A stretch of DNA of 43,284 bases from JANLHG01 sp964359745 (GCA_964359745.1 CAYHTR010000001.1:1-43284); one strand, 5' to 3'. Positions 14,916 to 23,196 are shown, counted from the stretch's first letter. Notes: generated from the sequence alone by a model not told the origin. Numbers and translations: made by a program.

Positions 14916-16231
14916 AATAATATCTCAATTTTGGCGCCGAGGGAGTTGAGACGATTGGCGAGGTCTTCATAACCGCGATTGATATTGTAAACATTTCTCA
15001 AAATAGAAGTGCCTTCCGCTCCCAACATACCGATCAAAAGAAGCACTGCTGGACGAAGGGCAGGAGGACAAATGGCTTCTGTTGCTTTGAGTTTTGTTGG
15101 CCCTGTAACATAAAAACGATGTGGGTCGGCAAGAATGGTATCAGCGCCAAGTTTATCTAATTCTTTGTAATAAATTGCACGCTTTTCATAAACCCAATCG
15201 TGAATGAATGTTTGACCTTTTGCTTGGGTTCCAATTACGGCAAAAAAAGGAAGATTGTCAATATTTAACCCGGGATAAGGACGAGCTTCAATTTTTTCTT
15301 CAAGTGCTATTAATTTTGATGGAAAGGTTTTAATATCAACAAGATTTGTTTGGCCATTATCAGCTTTGTATCTTTTTATAATCTTGTATTTAAATCCCAT
15401 TTTTTCCAATTTCAAAAGTTCAATTTCCAAAAAATCAATCGGACATCGCTTGATTGTAATTGAGGATTTTGTAACAATGGCAACTGCTATAAAAAACATT
15501 GATTCTATTGGATCTTCGCTTATTGAATAGGAAATAGGAGTGTTAATTTCTGGTTTGCCTTCAATTGTAAGGGTTGTTGTGCCAATACCTTCAATTTTTA
15601 CTCCCAATGAACGCAAAAAGAAACATAAATCTTGCACCATGTAATTTGCCGAAGCGAATTTAATTACAGTTTTTCCAGGAATTCGCGAGGCAGCCATAAT
15701 TGTATTTTCTGTAACAGTATCGCCTGATTCATACATTACCACTTCATTCGCTTTAAAATTTTTTACAGAAATCTGATAAGTTTTTTGTTTGGCGATAATA
15801 TTTATTCCCAGTTTTTCCAAAGCGAAAAAATGCGGTTTGACAGTTCGCGAACCGAGTTTACATCCGCCGGCTTGTGGCAATTCAAATTTTTTAAAAAGAT
15901 GAATAAGCGGACTAATGAGCATAATAATACTTCTAGTTTTTATGGCCGAATCAATATTGATATTATTAAGATTTATATTTTTTGGATTTATTTCTACATC
16001 ATTACCAATCCATTTTGCTTGTGCGTCAATGCTATTTAACACTTCCATAATTCTATTTACTTCCTCAATGTGAGGCATATTTTTTAGGACAGTTTTATTT
16101 TTATTAAGAAGGGAAGCGCAAAGAAGTCCAACGGCAGCATTTTTGGAGCTTTTGGTGACCACTTCGCCAGAAAGTTTATGACCACCTTCTATTTTGAGAT
16201 TTAGCGCAACCGTGTCATTATTCATTTTCAT
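14912..16231 (-). CDS. murA: UDP-N-acetylglucosamine 1-carboxyvinyltransferase
   Basis: 439 residues from ATG 16231. An earlier in-frame ATG at 16237 abuts the -10 box TATAGT (16243-16238), while 16231 coincides with the expected transcription start, so it is preferred; 16225 is also possible. SSKNAAVGLL carries the Lys-Asn pair near the N-terminus, and QAGGCKLGSRTVKPH carries the catalytic Cys loop. EDPIESMFFIAVA and YEDLANRLNSLGAKIEIL are family blocks. It catalyses the first committed step of peptidoglycan precursor synthesis. Head gene of murA-priA-def-fmt, divergent from mreB. Confidence 0.94.
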   Translation of the reverse strand: MKMNNDTVALNLKIEGGHKLSGEVVTKSSKNAAVGLLCASLLNKNKTVLKNMPHIEEVNRIMEVLNSIDAQAKWIGNDVEINPKNINLNNINIDSAIKTRSIIMLISPLIHLFKKFELPQAGGCKLGSRTVKPHFFALEKLGINIIAKQKTYQISVKNFKANEVVMYESGDTVTENTIMAASRIPGKTVIKFASANYMVQDLCFFLRSLGVKIEGIGTTTLTIEGKPEINTPISYSISEDPIESMFFIAVAIVTKSSITIKRCPIDFLEIELLKLEKMGFKYKIIKRYKADNGQTNLVDIKTFPSKLIALEEKIEARPYPGLNIDNLPFFAVIGTQAKGQTFIHDWVYEKRAIYYKELDKLGADTILADPHRFYVTGPTKLKATEAICPPALRPAVLLLIGMLGAEGTSILRNVYNINRGYEDLANRLNSLGAKIEILL

Positions 16232-16268
16232 TTGCATACTATAGCATATACCGTATTATATAAGGAAT

Positions 16269-17282
16269 ATGGCTTTCTTTTCTAAAAAATTAGGGATTGA
16301 TTTGGGAACGGCGAACACTCTGGTGTTTGTACCTGGGAAGGGAATTGTTTTAAATGAACCTTCTGTCGTAGCTGTTTCTGAACAGGATAATAAAATTATT
16401 GCGGTGGGAATTGAAGCAAAAAATATGATAGGCAAGACGCCGGAAAGTATTATTGCTTATCGTCCAATGAAAGATGGAGTGATTGCCGACTATCGGGTTA
16501 CCGAAGCTATGTTGAGATATTTTATTGGTAAAGCGATGGGTAAATGGAATATCTGGAAACCGGAGGTAATGGTATCAGTGCCAGCCGGAGTAACTTCCAC
16601 TGAAAGGCGAGCGGTTATTGAAGCGACTATAAAAGCTGGTGCCAGGAACGCTTATGTTGTTAAAGAGCCCATTTTGGCTGCTATCGGTGCTGGAATTCCG
16701 ATTCACGAAGCGGTGGGGCATATGATTGTTGACATAGGCGGAGGTACTACTGATGTGGCAGTAATATCACTTGGAGGAATTGTAGCTTCAACATCTGTGA
16801 AATGCGCTGGAAATAAAATTGATTACGCTATTGCTGATTATATTAAAAAAACATTTAACTTAGCTATAGGAGATAAAATGGCGGAGGATATTAAAATTAA
16901 AATTGGTTCGGCAGTACCTATTGAAGATGAACTTTCAATGACCGTAAAAGGCAGGGATTTTATTTCTGGATTGCCTCGTGGAGCGGAAATAAAAACAAAT
17001 GAAATTGTCAAAGCAATAGGCAAAGAATTGCGAGAAATGTTGAATGCCATTAAAACTGTTTTGCAAGAGACCCCGCCAGAACTCGCTTCAGACATAATAG
17101 ATATGGGAATCACAATGACTGGTGGTTCATCTATGCTTAGAAATTTTCCGGAACTTGTTTATCGCAGAATGGGTGTTAAGGCAGTTTTGGCAGAGGATGC
17201 ATTATTTTGTGTGGCAAAGGGAACTGGTATTGCTCTTGAACATCTTGATACTTATAAAAAGAGTATACTTGCAAAAAGATAG
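16269..17282 (+). CDS. mreB: Rod shape-determining protein MreB
   Basis: 337 residues. Actin-fold motifs: LGIDLGTANTLVFVPGKGIVLNEPSVVA (phosphate 1), VDIGGGTTDVAVISLGGIV (phosphate 2), and ITMTGGSSMLRNFPELV (adenosine). It forms membrane-bound filaments directing cell-wall synthesis. TATTAT at 16254-16259 puts the transcription start about 3 nt before the ATG; AAGGA within that tiny leader is a possible weak ribosome site. The gene is divergent from murA with overlapping promoters. Confidence 0.95.
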   Translation: MAFFSKKLGIDLGTANTLVFVPGKGIVLNEPSVVAVSEQDNKIIAVGIEAKNMIGKTPESIIAYRPMKDGVIADYRVTEAMLRYFIGKAMGKWNIWKPEVMVSVPAGVTSTERRAVIEATIKAGARNAYVVKEPILAAIGAGIPIHEAVGHMIVDIGGGTTDVAVISLGGIVASTSVKCAGNKIDYAIADYIKKTFNLAIGDKMAEDIKIKIGSAVPIEDELSMTVKGRDFISGLPRGAEIKTNEIVKAIGKELREMLNAIKTVLQETPPELASDIIDMGITMTGGSSMLRNFPELVYRRMGVKAVLAEDALFCVAKGTGIALEHLDTYKKSILAKR

Positions 17283-17307
17283 CGTATATGATAACTTAAT
17301 TACAGTG

Positions 17308-17420
17308 ATTTTGCTGAGGTTTTGCTTTAGGCACCCGGTGTGCCACAACCACCGTTTACACGTGTTCTTGGTTACTAAAAGTACCCGTTCAACCTAGGAT
17401 ACACAGGTTGTGAGCAAAAT
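17308..17420 (+). ncRNA. Possible structured RNA between mreB and rplU
   Basis: ATTTTGCT (17308-17315) pairs with AGCAAAAT (17413-17420). Directly inside on the 3' side, GGTTGTG (17406-17412) pairs with CACAACC (17344-17350). A hairpin GCAC-ccggt-GTGC (17331-17343) fills the gap, giving a three-way junction. Inner pairs GTGT/ACAC and GGTT/AACC are also possible. A strong terminator follows at 17432. No known class is recognised; it could be an sRNA, or only the mreB 3' UTR. Confidence 0.35.
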
Positions 17421-17431
17421 ATTCAGCATCG

Positions 17432-17470
17432 GCGGGTCGATTTCTTTGTGAACGACCCGCTTTTCATTTC
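17432..17470 (+). terminator. Terminator between mreB and rplU
   Basis: GCGGGTCG (17432-17439) pairs with CGACCCGC (17453-17460), then TTTTCATTTC. Confidence 0.85.
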
Positions 17471-17480
17471 TATTAAAAAC

Positions 17481-17508
17481 TTGCTTTTTATGACGCTTTG
17501 TATAGAAT
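17481..17508 (+). promoter_or_regulatory. rplU promoter
   Basis: TTGCTT (17481-17486), 16-nt spacer, TAGAAT (17503-17508). The ATG at 17518 leaves about 3 nt of leader. Confidence 0.45.
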
Positions 17509-17517
17509 GAAGACATT

Positions 17518-17835
17518 ATGGAATTTGCAATAATAGAAACAGGAGGCAAGCAATATAAGGTTGCAGCAGGGGATATTCTTAAAGTTGAGAAAATTCCAGG
17601 CGTAATAAAAGAAGGTGAAAAAATCACTTTTGATAAAGTACTTCTTGTTGATAATGGTAAAGATACTACTATCGGCACCCCTTTTATTGAAAACGCAAAA
17701 GTAACCGCCACTCTTACTGAAATCGGTAGATTACCAAAAGTTACTGTTATTAAATATAAACAAAAGTCTCGTTATTTCAAAAAAAACGGTCATCGCCAAC
17801 CTTTTTTCAAAGTTAAAATTGAGTCGTTAAACTAA
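17518..17835 (+). CDS. rplU: Large-subunit ribosomal protein bL21
   Basis: 105 residues: MEFAIIETGGKQYKVAAGDILKVEKI at the start and KYKQKSRYFKKNGHRQPFFKVKIESL at the end, the typical bL21 blocks. It binds 23S rRNA near bL20. It is usually followed by rpmA; here rpmA is about 10.7 kb away, so the classical pair is split. The REPIN palindrome begins 2 nt after its stop and may serve as its transcription end. Confidence 0.96.
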   Translation: MEFAIIETGGKQYKVAAGDILKVEKIPGVIKEGEKITFDKVLLVDNGKDTTIGTPFIENAKVTATLTEIGRLPKVTVIKYKQKSRYFKKNGHRQPFFKVKIESLN

Positions 17836-17836
17836 T

Positions 17837-17874
17837 ACATAGGAGTTTCCTATGTACATAGGAAACTCCTGTTT
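17837..17874. repeat. REPIN: two head-to-head REP units (copy 1)
   Basis: A perfect 30-bp palindrome at 17841-17870. It is made of one full REP unit (17837-17855: ACATAGGAG then TTTCCTATGT) joined to its inverse, the last few bases of which have drifted. The same sequence flanks the RAYT gene at 18303 and 18973. Confidence 0.85.
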
Positions 17875-17881
17875 GGTAAAT

Positions 17882-17909
17882 AAAAAAAGAATCTCGCAAA
17901 GCGAAACTC
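17882..17909 (-). terminator. Terminator for the minus-strand secreted-protein gene
   Basis: On the minus strand GAGTTTCGC-TTT-GCGAGATTC, followed by seven T. It lies 17 nt past the stop at 17926. Confidence 0.75.
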
Positions 17910-17925
17910 TTAAAGATTTGACTCT

Positions 17926-18263
17926 TTACTTAAATGGTGGGTCTGAGCTAGGTTGGCGTATTTCCCAAAGGCGGTAGAATTGAAAAGCTTGGTTTATTGG
18001 CACATCAATAATTTTGAAATCTTTAGATGTAGCTATAACTGGACGACCAATCATCACCCAATTACCCCATCTATTGTCGTCCAAATCTATTGAGACATCA
18101 ATTCCATACATCCATCCGATAATCGCATTGTGTATAAAGATGACGCCAGTTTTCGGTGTTATGACAACAAATTCTAAATATACTTGATTGGTATTTGCCC
18201 GAAAGTAGAATCAGTGAATAACCCTTGAATAATCAAGGCCAGTAGGACTAAGAATGTCTTCAT
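17926..18263 (-). pseudogene. Frameshifted secreted protein, unknown function
   Basis: The frame from ATG 18263 encodes a classic signal peptide (MKTFLVLLALIIQGLFTDS) and stops at 18174. In another frame, translation continues without a start as EFVVITPKTGVIFIHNAIIG, then YGIDVSIDLDDNRWGNWVMI, and ends at 17926 with RQPSSDPPFK. Joined, they give about 110 residues with a signal peptide and a soluble domain. A terminator follows. This is one frameshift, either a real decay or a base error in assembly. Family not recognised. Confidence 0.6.
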
Positions 18264-18302
18264 ATCTACTAAAATATTAGCACAAAATAAGTAAGTTTGC
18301 AA

Positions 18303-18321
18303 ACATAGGAGTTTCCTATGT
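18303..18321. repeat. Single REP unit overlapping the RAYT stop codon
   Basis: ACATAGGA-GTT-TCCTATGT, a 19-nt hairpin identical to the REP half of the REPINs at 17837 and 18973. The TAG stop codon of the transposase gene (18316-18318) lies inside it. Confidence 0.85.
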
Positions 18322-18951
18322 ATTGTCAAAATCAAGCCATTCGAGTAGTTCTTTTTTATGATTAATTGGATTTTTAAAATAAGTAGGGAATTGAGAAGGA
18401 TTTACTATTTTAAATTTACTAATTTGATATTCTTGAATGCTTGAATATGGATAAGAAAAAACATATTTTAATAAATTAGTTGCATTTCTATTTTTATTTT
18501 CTTTCCATTTTTTATCAATCAATTTTGCTGGATTTAAATGTATATATGAATAGAGATATTTTAGATATGTGTCTTTATCTACATAAATTGATTTAAAAAC
18601 ACCCTCATACAATTTTCCGGTTCGTTTATATTTTTTATTGAAATACATTGAATATCCAGTCAGTAGTTTACGCATGTATGTAGAAATACCATTTTCTATT
18701 TTTTCGCGCACAAGCATATGGAAATGATTAGGCATTAAACAAAACACCCCAATATCAACAATAGTTCTTTCTCTTTCAAAAAATTTACCAACATTTCTTA
18801 ATGTGATACTTTTTTCTGAGTTGCAAATATACATCAAGAATAAGAAATGACGATAATCTTGTTCGTCTAAAAATATTATTCTTTTTTCGGTACCACGGTT
18901 ATATAAATGATAGTATTCGTCTATAGAGAAAGATTGTTTTCTTAAAGCCAT
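18316..18951 (-). CDS. REP-associated tyrosine transposase (RAYT, IS200-like Y1 superfamily)
   Basis: 211 residues. YYHLYNRGTEKRIIF near the start, then FCLMPNHFHMLV with the HUH metal motif (His-Phe-His) at about 91-98, then ISTYMRKLLTGYSMYFNKKYKRTGKLYEGVFKSI carrying the candidate catalytic Tyr. KDTYLKYLYSYIHLNPAK and YPYSSIQEY are RAYT blocks. RAYTs cut and join single-stranded DNA at REP hairpins. Here REP copies lie at both gene ends and one further out, which is diagnostic. It is probably kept as a single-copy domesticated transposase. Confidence 0.92.
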   Translation of the reverse strand: MALRKQSFSIDEYYHLYNRGTEKRIIFLDEQDYRHFLFLMYICNSEKSITLRNVGKFFERERTIVDIGVFCLMPNHFHMLVREKIENGISTYMRKLLTGYSMYFNKKYKRTGKLYEGVFKSIYVDKDTYLKYLYSYIHLNPAKLIDKKWKENKNRNATNLLKYVFSYPYSSIQEYQISKFKIVNPSQFPTYFKNPINHKKELLEWLDFDNT

Positions 18952-18972
18952 ATTTTAAGTATAACATAAAAT

Positions 18973-19004
18973 GAGGAGTTTCCTATGTACATAGGAAACT
19001 CCTC
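18973..19004. repeat. REPIN copy 2 upstream of the RAYT gene
   Basis: A perfect 32-bp palindrome, its core identical to the 30-bp palindrome at 17841-17870. It lies 22 nt from the RAYT start and just past the recR stop, so it may also end recR transcription. Confidence 0.85.
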
Positions 19005-19014
19005 TGTACGTACA

Positions 19015-19629
19015 TTATTGTCTGTTTTTGAGGGCGTTTTTGATGGTGTCAGAATCCGAATATTCAAGTTCAGTGCCGGTGGAAAGACCACGACCGAGAA
19101 TTGAGATTTTTATGGAATGTTTTGTTACAACCGGAGAAAGAATGGATTTTAAATAATCGGTAGTATTTTCTCCTTCAGAGTTGGCGTTGAGCGCCAAAAT
19201 TATTTCTTTAAGCGTGCCGTCTAAAACTTCAATCCTTTTTAGCAATTCTCGTGAACGAATTCTTGTTTCAGGATTTTTATCAAGAATCGGTACCGTTCCA
19301 CCTAGCACAAAATATTTTCCGTTAAATGAATGACTTTTTTCAATAATTTCAAGATCAACATCTCGACTTACAATCATAATAATGGAATTATCACGATTGA
19401 CATTCTTGCAAATATTACAGATGGGGGAGTCGTTTGCATCTTTAGTGTAAAATTTAAAACATTCTCCGCAGATGCGAATTGATTGCTTAAGCTCAGTTAT
19501 ATTTTTAGTAAGTGATTCTAAATAACTTTTATTTTTAGTAAGCAAAAAATAGGCAAATCTTTTTGCTTGTCTTGGTCCAATGCCCGGAAATTCACTGAAG
19601 TATTCAATAAGTTTGTTTATGGAATCCAT
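19015..19629 (-). CDS. recR: Recombination mediator RecR
   Basis: 204 residues. FPGIGPRQAKRFAYFLL is the HhH motif, ICGECFKFYTKDANDSPICNICKN the four-Cys zinc finger, and the Toprim domain has IMIVSRDVDLEIIEKS, YFVLGGTVP and ALNANSEGENTTDYL. It acts in RecFOR-type loading of RecA at gaps. It follows dnaB by 5 nt on the same strand, so it is probably co-transcribed with it. Confidence 0.95.
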   Translation of the reverse strand: MDSINKLIEYFSEFPGIGPRQAKRFAYFLLTKNKSYLESLTKNITELKQSIRICGECFKFYTKDANDSPICNICKNVNRDNSIIMIVSRDVDLEIIEKSHSFNGKYFVLGGTVPILDKNPETRIRSRELLKRIEVLDGTLKEIILALNANSEGENTTDYLKSILSPVVTKHSIKISILGRGLSTGTELEYSDSDTIKNALKNRQ

Positions 19630-19634
19630 ATTTT

Positions 19635-21017
19635 TTAAAATCCGCCTTTATCAAAATCTTTGAAATCAGTTTTTTCTATGCTTAAAAAAGTGGTCTTTTT
19701 TTCGTCAAAATAAAGTTCAGCTTTTCCGGTCGGACCATTTCGATGTTTTTCTATAAGAATTTCGGCGATATTTGGTCGCTCTGAGTTTTCATTATACTTG
19801 TCTTCGCGATGAATAAACATTACCACATCCGCGTCTTGTTCAATAGAACCAGAGTCCCTAAGGTCCGATAGACGAGGTCTGCCACCACGTTGTTCAACAG
19901 CTCGGGAAAGCTGGGAAAGAGCAAGTACTGGAATATCCAATTCTCGGGCGAGATTTTTGAGCGAGCGTGATATCTCTGTTACTTGTTGAACGAGATTGTC
20001 GGAATGTCGTGCTTGTGTCGGCACCATAAGTTGCAAATAATCCACAATAATAAGCCCCAATCCTTTTTCGCTTTTTAATCGTCTCGCAACGGAACGCATT
20101 TTTAAAATATTATTTCCGGGTTGGTCGTCTATAAAAATTGGTGCTTTTGATAATTTATCCATAGCATCGCGAATATGTTTAAAATCAGTTTCAATTGAAA
20201 GATTCTGTCCAGTTCGTAATTTCCAAGAATCGACTTGTGATTCTGCGGCAAGCATTCTATCTACTAATTGCTGTGAACTCATTTCAAGCGAAAATATTCC
20301 CACTGGCACATTGTGGTTTGTAGCTGATTTTCGTGCAATATCAAGGGCTAAAGATGTTTTTCCCATTGAAGGCCGAGCGGCAAGAATAATAAGATCTGAT
20401 TTTTGTAAACCAGCAAGTTTTATATCCAATTCTTTAAAACCAGTTGAAACACCTCTCATTTCATCTTTTGATTTATGAAGCATATCAAGTCTATCCCATG
20501 CTTCAACTAAAGTATCTTTGAGCTCAATAAATTTATGAATACCTGAATAGTTTGTTACTTCAAAAATTCTTTTTTCAGCTTTCTCCAAAAGTTCCTCAAG
20601 TTCTCCCGCTTCATCAAAACCAAGTTCGCCGATATATTCTGATGCATTAATCAAGCTTCGCATCATATATTTTTTTTGAACAATTTCAGCGTAGTGATTT
20701 GCGTTTGTAGAAGAAGGCACAAAGCCAGCTAATTCTGTAAGATATGACATTCCACCGATTGCATCTATCAATCCTTTTTCTTTGAGACGAGAAGAAAGAG
20801 AAAGTAAGTCAATTGGCGAACTTTTGCTTTGCAATTCGAGCATTGTTTGCCAAATCAAACGATGTTTTTCTGCGTAAAATGACTCACCTTGAATAATATC
20901 AATCACATCATGCATTGCTTCAGGTCTCAACATAATAGAACCAAGTGTTGCTTTTTCAGCGTCAATATTTTGTGGCGGAATTCGTAGACTTTTCGGTTGA
21001 ATAATTTTTGTATTCAT
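19635..21017 (-). CDS. dnaB: Replicative DNA helicase DnaB
   Basis: 460 residues. The N-terminal domain has PPQNIDAEKATLGSIML. The RecA-like domain has LIILAARPSMGKTSLALDIA (Walker A), GIFSLEMSSQQLVDRML, LIIVDYLQLM (Walker B), LSQLSRAVEQRGGRPRLSDLRDSGSIEQDADVVMFIHRED and the closing KHRNGPTG. Hexameric 5'-3' fork helicase. TGcTACAAT ends 8 nt before the ATG, so the mRNA is nearly leaderless. Confidence 0.97.
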   Translation of the reverse strand: MNTKIIQPKSLRIPPQNIDAEKATLGSIMLRPEAMHDVIDIIQGESFYAEKHRLIWQTMLELQSKSSPIDLLSLSSRLKEKGLIDAIGGMSYLTELAGFVPSSTNANHYAEIVQKKYMMRSLINASEYIGELGFDEAGELEELLEKAEKRIFEVTNYSGIHKFIELKDTLVEAWDRLDMLHKSKDEMRGVSTGFKELDIKLAGLQKSDLIILAARPSMGKTSLALDIARKSATNHNVPVGIFSLEMSSQQLVDRMLAAESQVDSWKLRTGQNLSIETDFKHIRDAMDKLSKAPIFIDDQPGNNILKMRSVARRLKSEKGLGLIIVDYLQLMVPTQARHSDNLVQQVTEISRSLKNLARELDIPVLALSQLSRAVEQRGGRPRLSDLRDSGSIEQDADVVMFIHREDKYNENSERPNIAEILIEKHRNGPTGKAELYFDEKKTTFLSIEKTDFKDFDKGGF

Positions 21018-21152
21018 TAAAGGAATTGTAGCACAACAAAAAATCCAATCTCAATTGAAAACTGTCATAAGATGTGTTTAATTTGGGGATAAAAAAGTTA
21101 AACCGCACAATATAATTGTATAGCTTAAGATAAGGGTATATTTTATAAACCA

Positions 21153-21180
21153 TTGACTTTTAAAATCAATCTGCTAGTAT
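21153..21180 (+). promoter_or_regulatory. Strong plus-strand promoter facing a mini-ORF and hairpin
   Basis: TTGACT (21153-21158), 16-nt spacer, extended -10 TGcTAGTAT (hexamer 21175-21180). Predicted start at about 21187. No ordinary gene follows on this strand. Confidence 0.5.
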
Positions 21181-21189
21181 ATAAACATT

Positions 21190-21216
21190 ATGACGAAAAG
21201 GGGTCCGAAAGGTTAA
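21190..21216 (+). CDS. Eight-codon mini-ORF MTKRGPKG
   Basis: ATG 3 nt after the predicted transcription start, the same geometry as the full-length genes here, and a stop at 21214-21216 inside a terminator hairpin. It could be a leader-type peptide or a chance ORF within a small RNA. Only position supports it. Confidence 0.25.
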   Translation: MTKRGPKG

Positions 21217-21242
21217 TTACCTAAGGCACCCTTTTCTTTTTA
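21195..21242. terminator. Hairpin between the NYN gene and the plus-strand promoter
   Basis: GAAAAGGG (21195-21202) pairs with CCCTTTTC (21229-21236), with inner AGGT/ACCT. A T-run follows on the plus strand (TTTTCTTTTT). On the minus strand it overlaps the NYN stop codon and would end that transcript. Confidence 0.6.
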
Positions 21243-21748
21243 CCTATTTTATTTACGATATCTTTATCGTCTAGATAAGTAAAAAACTTATTAGACAATG
21301 TTTTATAAAGAGATGATCTGTTTTTTCTGTCTGGAAATAGTATTTTTTCCAATTTATTTTCTTCAAGCAAAAAATCAACTAACATTTTATAATCTCCGTC
21401 ACCAGAGACCAAAACTATTTTATGAAAATTCTCTTTTTTATATAAACGTTTCATAACAGAAAAGACAATGTCAGAATCTACATTTCCTTTTTTCAATCCT
21501 GCCATCACTGAACTATGTTGTTTAAATATTAAAATAAATCCAGCTTTTTGTATTTCTTCATACAAGTCTTGATATTTTTCATTTACATATCCAAGATGAT
21601 AATACACACGATTAACATTATATTTTTGTAATAAATATATACGGAAACGAGCAAGATCAATAAACCAAGGAGCATCACTTTTTGTTGTACCCATATGTAG
21701 ATTTTGTCCGTCTATAAAAGCAATATTTTTTACACAAATGTTATTCAT
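21221..21748 (-). CDS. NYN domain (LabA/DUF88-like) putative ribonuclease
   Basis: 175 residues. The PIN-like acidic residues are in IAFIDGQNLHMG (first Asp), KGNVDSDIVFSVMKRLY (two Asp) and KIVLVSGDGDYKMLVDFLLEE (last Asp pair). This is the NYN/LabA pattern; such proteins are metal-dependent RNases of unclear target. Length is typical for the single-domain form, and the C-terminus is basic (GKKKRVP). TAAAAT lies about 10 nt before the start. Confidence 0.85.
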   Translation of the reverse strand: MNNICVKNIAFIDGQNLHMGTTKSDAPWFIDLARFRIYLLQKYNVNRVYYHLGYVNEKYQDLYEEIQKAGFILIFKQHSSVMAGLKKGNVDSDIVFSVMKRLYKKENFHKIVLVSGDGDYKMLVDFLLEENKLEKILFPDRKNRSSLYKTLSNKFFTYLDDKDIVNKIGKKKRVP

Positions 21749-21764
21749 TATGAAATATATTTTA

Positions 21765-23185
21765 CTACAGTATTATTTTTGTATCTTTGATTTCATATCC
21801 TCTTGATTCTATTTCAGCTCGCAAAGCGTCGGATTTTTTAAAATCCTTGGCTTTGCGAGCGTTTTCTCTTTCTTCAATCAAAAATTTGATTTCCTCGGGT
21901 ATTTCTTCATCAGAAATTTTTAATTCATTTAGTTTTAGTCCAAACACCTCATCAAATTTTAATAAAGTGGCTTTTTTGTCTGAGTCAGAAACTTTTTTAT
22001 CTTTAATCAATTCCCAAGCAAGAGCAATGGCCTTTGGCATATCTAAATCATCATTTATAAAATCAATGAATTTATTATTATAATTTTCATCAATTTTTCC
22101 AGTTTCATTTCCGAGTGACAAAAAATAATTACATAACTTTATTAACGCTGTTTGCGACGCACTGACTGCTTCAAAAGTAAAATTAACTTGCGTGCGATAA
22201 TGTGCGGTGAGAAGCCAGTAGCGATAGGCGAGGGGAGAGGAAATATCCTTTAGTTTTAAAAAATTACCTTTTGATTTTGCCATTTTATCTTTTTCCACAT
22301 TTATCATACCGCCGTGTAGCCAGTAATTAACAAATGTTTTGTTTGTTGCCGATTCTGATTGGGCAATTTCATTTGTATGATGAGGAAAGATTAAATCACT
22401 TCCTCCAGCGTGGATGTCAATAGTATTTCCAAGTGCTTTTATCGCCATCGCAGAGCATTCAATATGCCAGCCGGGGCGGGGGGGGGGGGCCCGCGCGCGC
22501 GCCCCCCCCCCGACCCCCACAAATATATTTNNNNNNNNNNCCGCGCTGGCGGGTGATCGTGTACCACGCGTCCGCGAGCGCGCCGTCGGGGCGCGGCCCA
22601 CACTGCATCCCCATCATTTTCTTTATAAAATTTCCATAATGCGAAATCTCGCGGATTTTCTTTGTCATATTCATCATTTTCTATTCTTTCTTGCGTTGGT
22701 TTATCAAGTTTTAATCCTGCTAGTGCGCCGTAATTTTTAGAATTGGAAATTTTAAAATAAATACCATCATCTGATTTATATGCAGATTCATTTTTAAGTA
22801 ATACTGAAATTAGTTCAATAATTTCTGAAATATGTGCTTTAGCAGAAAGTATTTTGTGTGGTTTTAAAATATTAATCGATTTTATATCTTCAAAAAATAA
22901 CTTTTCGTATTTTTTTGTTAAATCAGTAAGTGAGATTTTTTCTTCAATACTTTTGCGTATTGTTTTATCGTCAACATCAGTGATATTCATCACTTGTTTC
23001 ACTTTGTATTTATTGTATTCAAAAATTCTACGAATAATATCGTAAAAAACCATAGTTCTTAGATTTCCTATGTGAACAGTGTCGTAAACCGTTGGACCGC
23101 AATTATATATACCAACTTCTCCTTCATTTATTGCTGTAAATTGCTCTTTTTTTCCTGATAAAGTGTTGTGAAGTTTTATTACCAT
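21765..23185 (-). CDS. cysS: Cysteinyl-tRNA synthetase, interrupted by an assembly gap
   Basis: Class I CysRS. The 5' part (23185 to about 22606) has IYNCGPTVYDTVHIGNLR (zinc Cys and HIGH) and ends FALWKFYKENDGD. The 3' part (about 22475 to 21765) resumes at PGWHIECSAMAIKALGNTID with zinc ligands Cys, HH and E (FPHHTNEIAQSE) and KMAKSKGNF (KMSKS). Between them the sequence is extremely GC-rich foreign sequence with ten N, and the two halves are in different frames. Normally only about a dozen residues separate these blocks, so the true gene is almost surely intact. TGcTATAAT lies 12 nt before the start, back-to-back with the protease promoter. Confidence 0.9.
22475..22606. other. Chimeric scaffold joint: GC homopolymer runs, N10 and foreign DNA
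   Basis: From about 22475 the sequence turns into G and C homopolymers and a CGCG run, then AAATATATTT, N10 (22531-22540), then about 60 bases at over 75% GC (GCGCTGGCGGGTGATCGTG begins it), then returns to AT-rich cysS at about 22606. Composition and frame break mark it as misassembly, not biology. Confidence 0.92.
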
Positions 23186-23196
23186 ATATAGGAAAT

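Noticed and set aside
17122..17397. Second reading frame over the mreB end and spacer
   Set aside because: Overlaps a strongly conserved MreB end in another frame and lacks any recognisable feature; the spacer is better explained as RNA structure.
21075..21100. TTATCCCCA-like sequence upstream of dnaB as a DnaA box
   Set aside because: Single, imperfect, with no cluster or dnaA/dnaN nearby; an origin cannot be supported.
22439..22740. Arg/Gly/Pro-rich reading frames around the N-run
   Set aside because: They translate the G/C homopolymers and foreign piece of the misassembly, not a gene.
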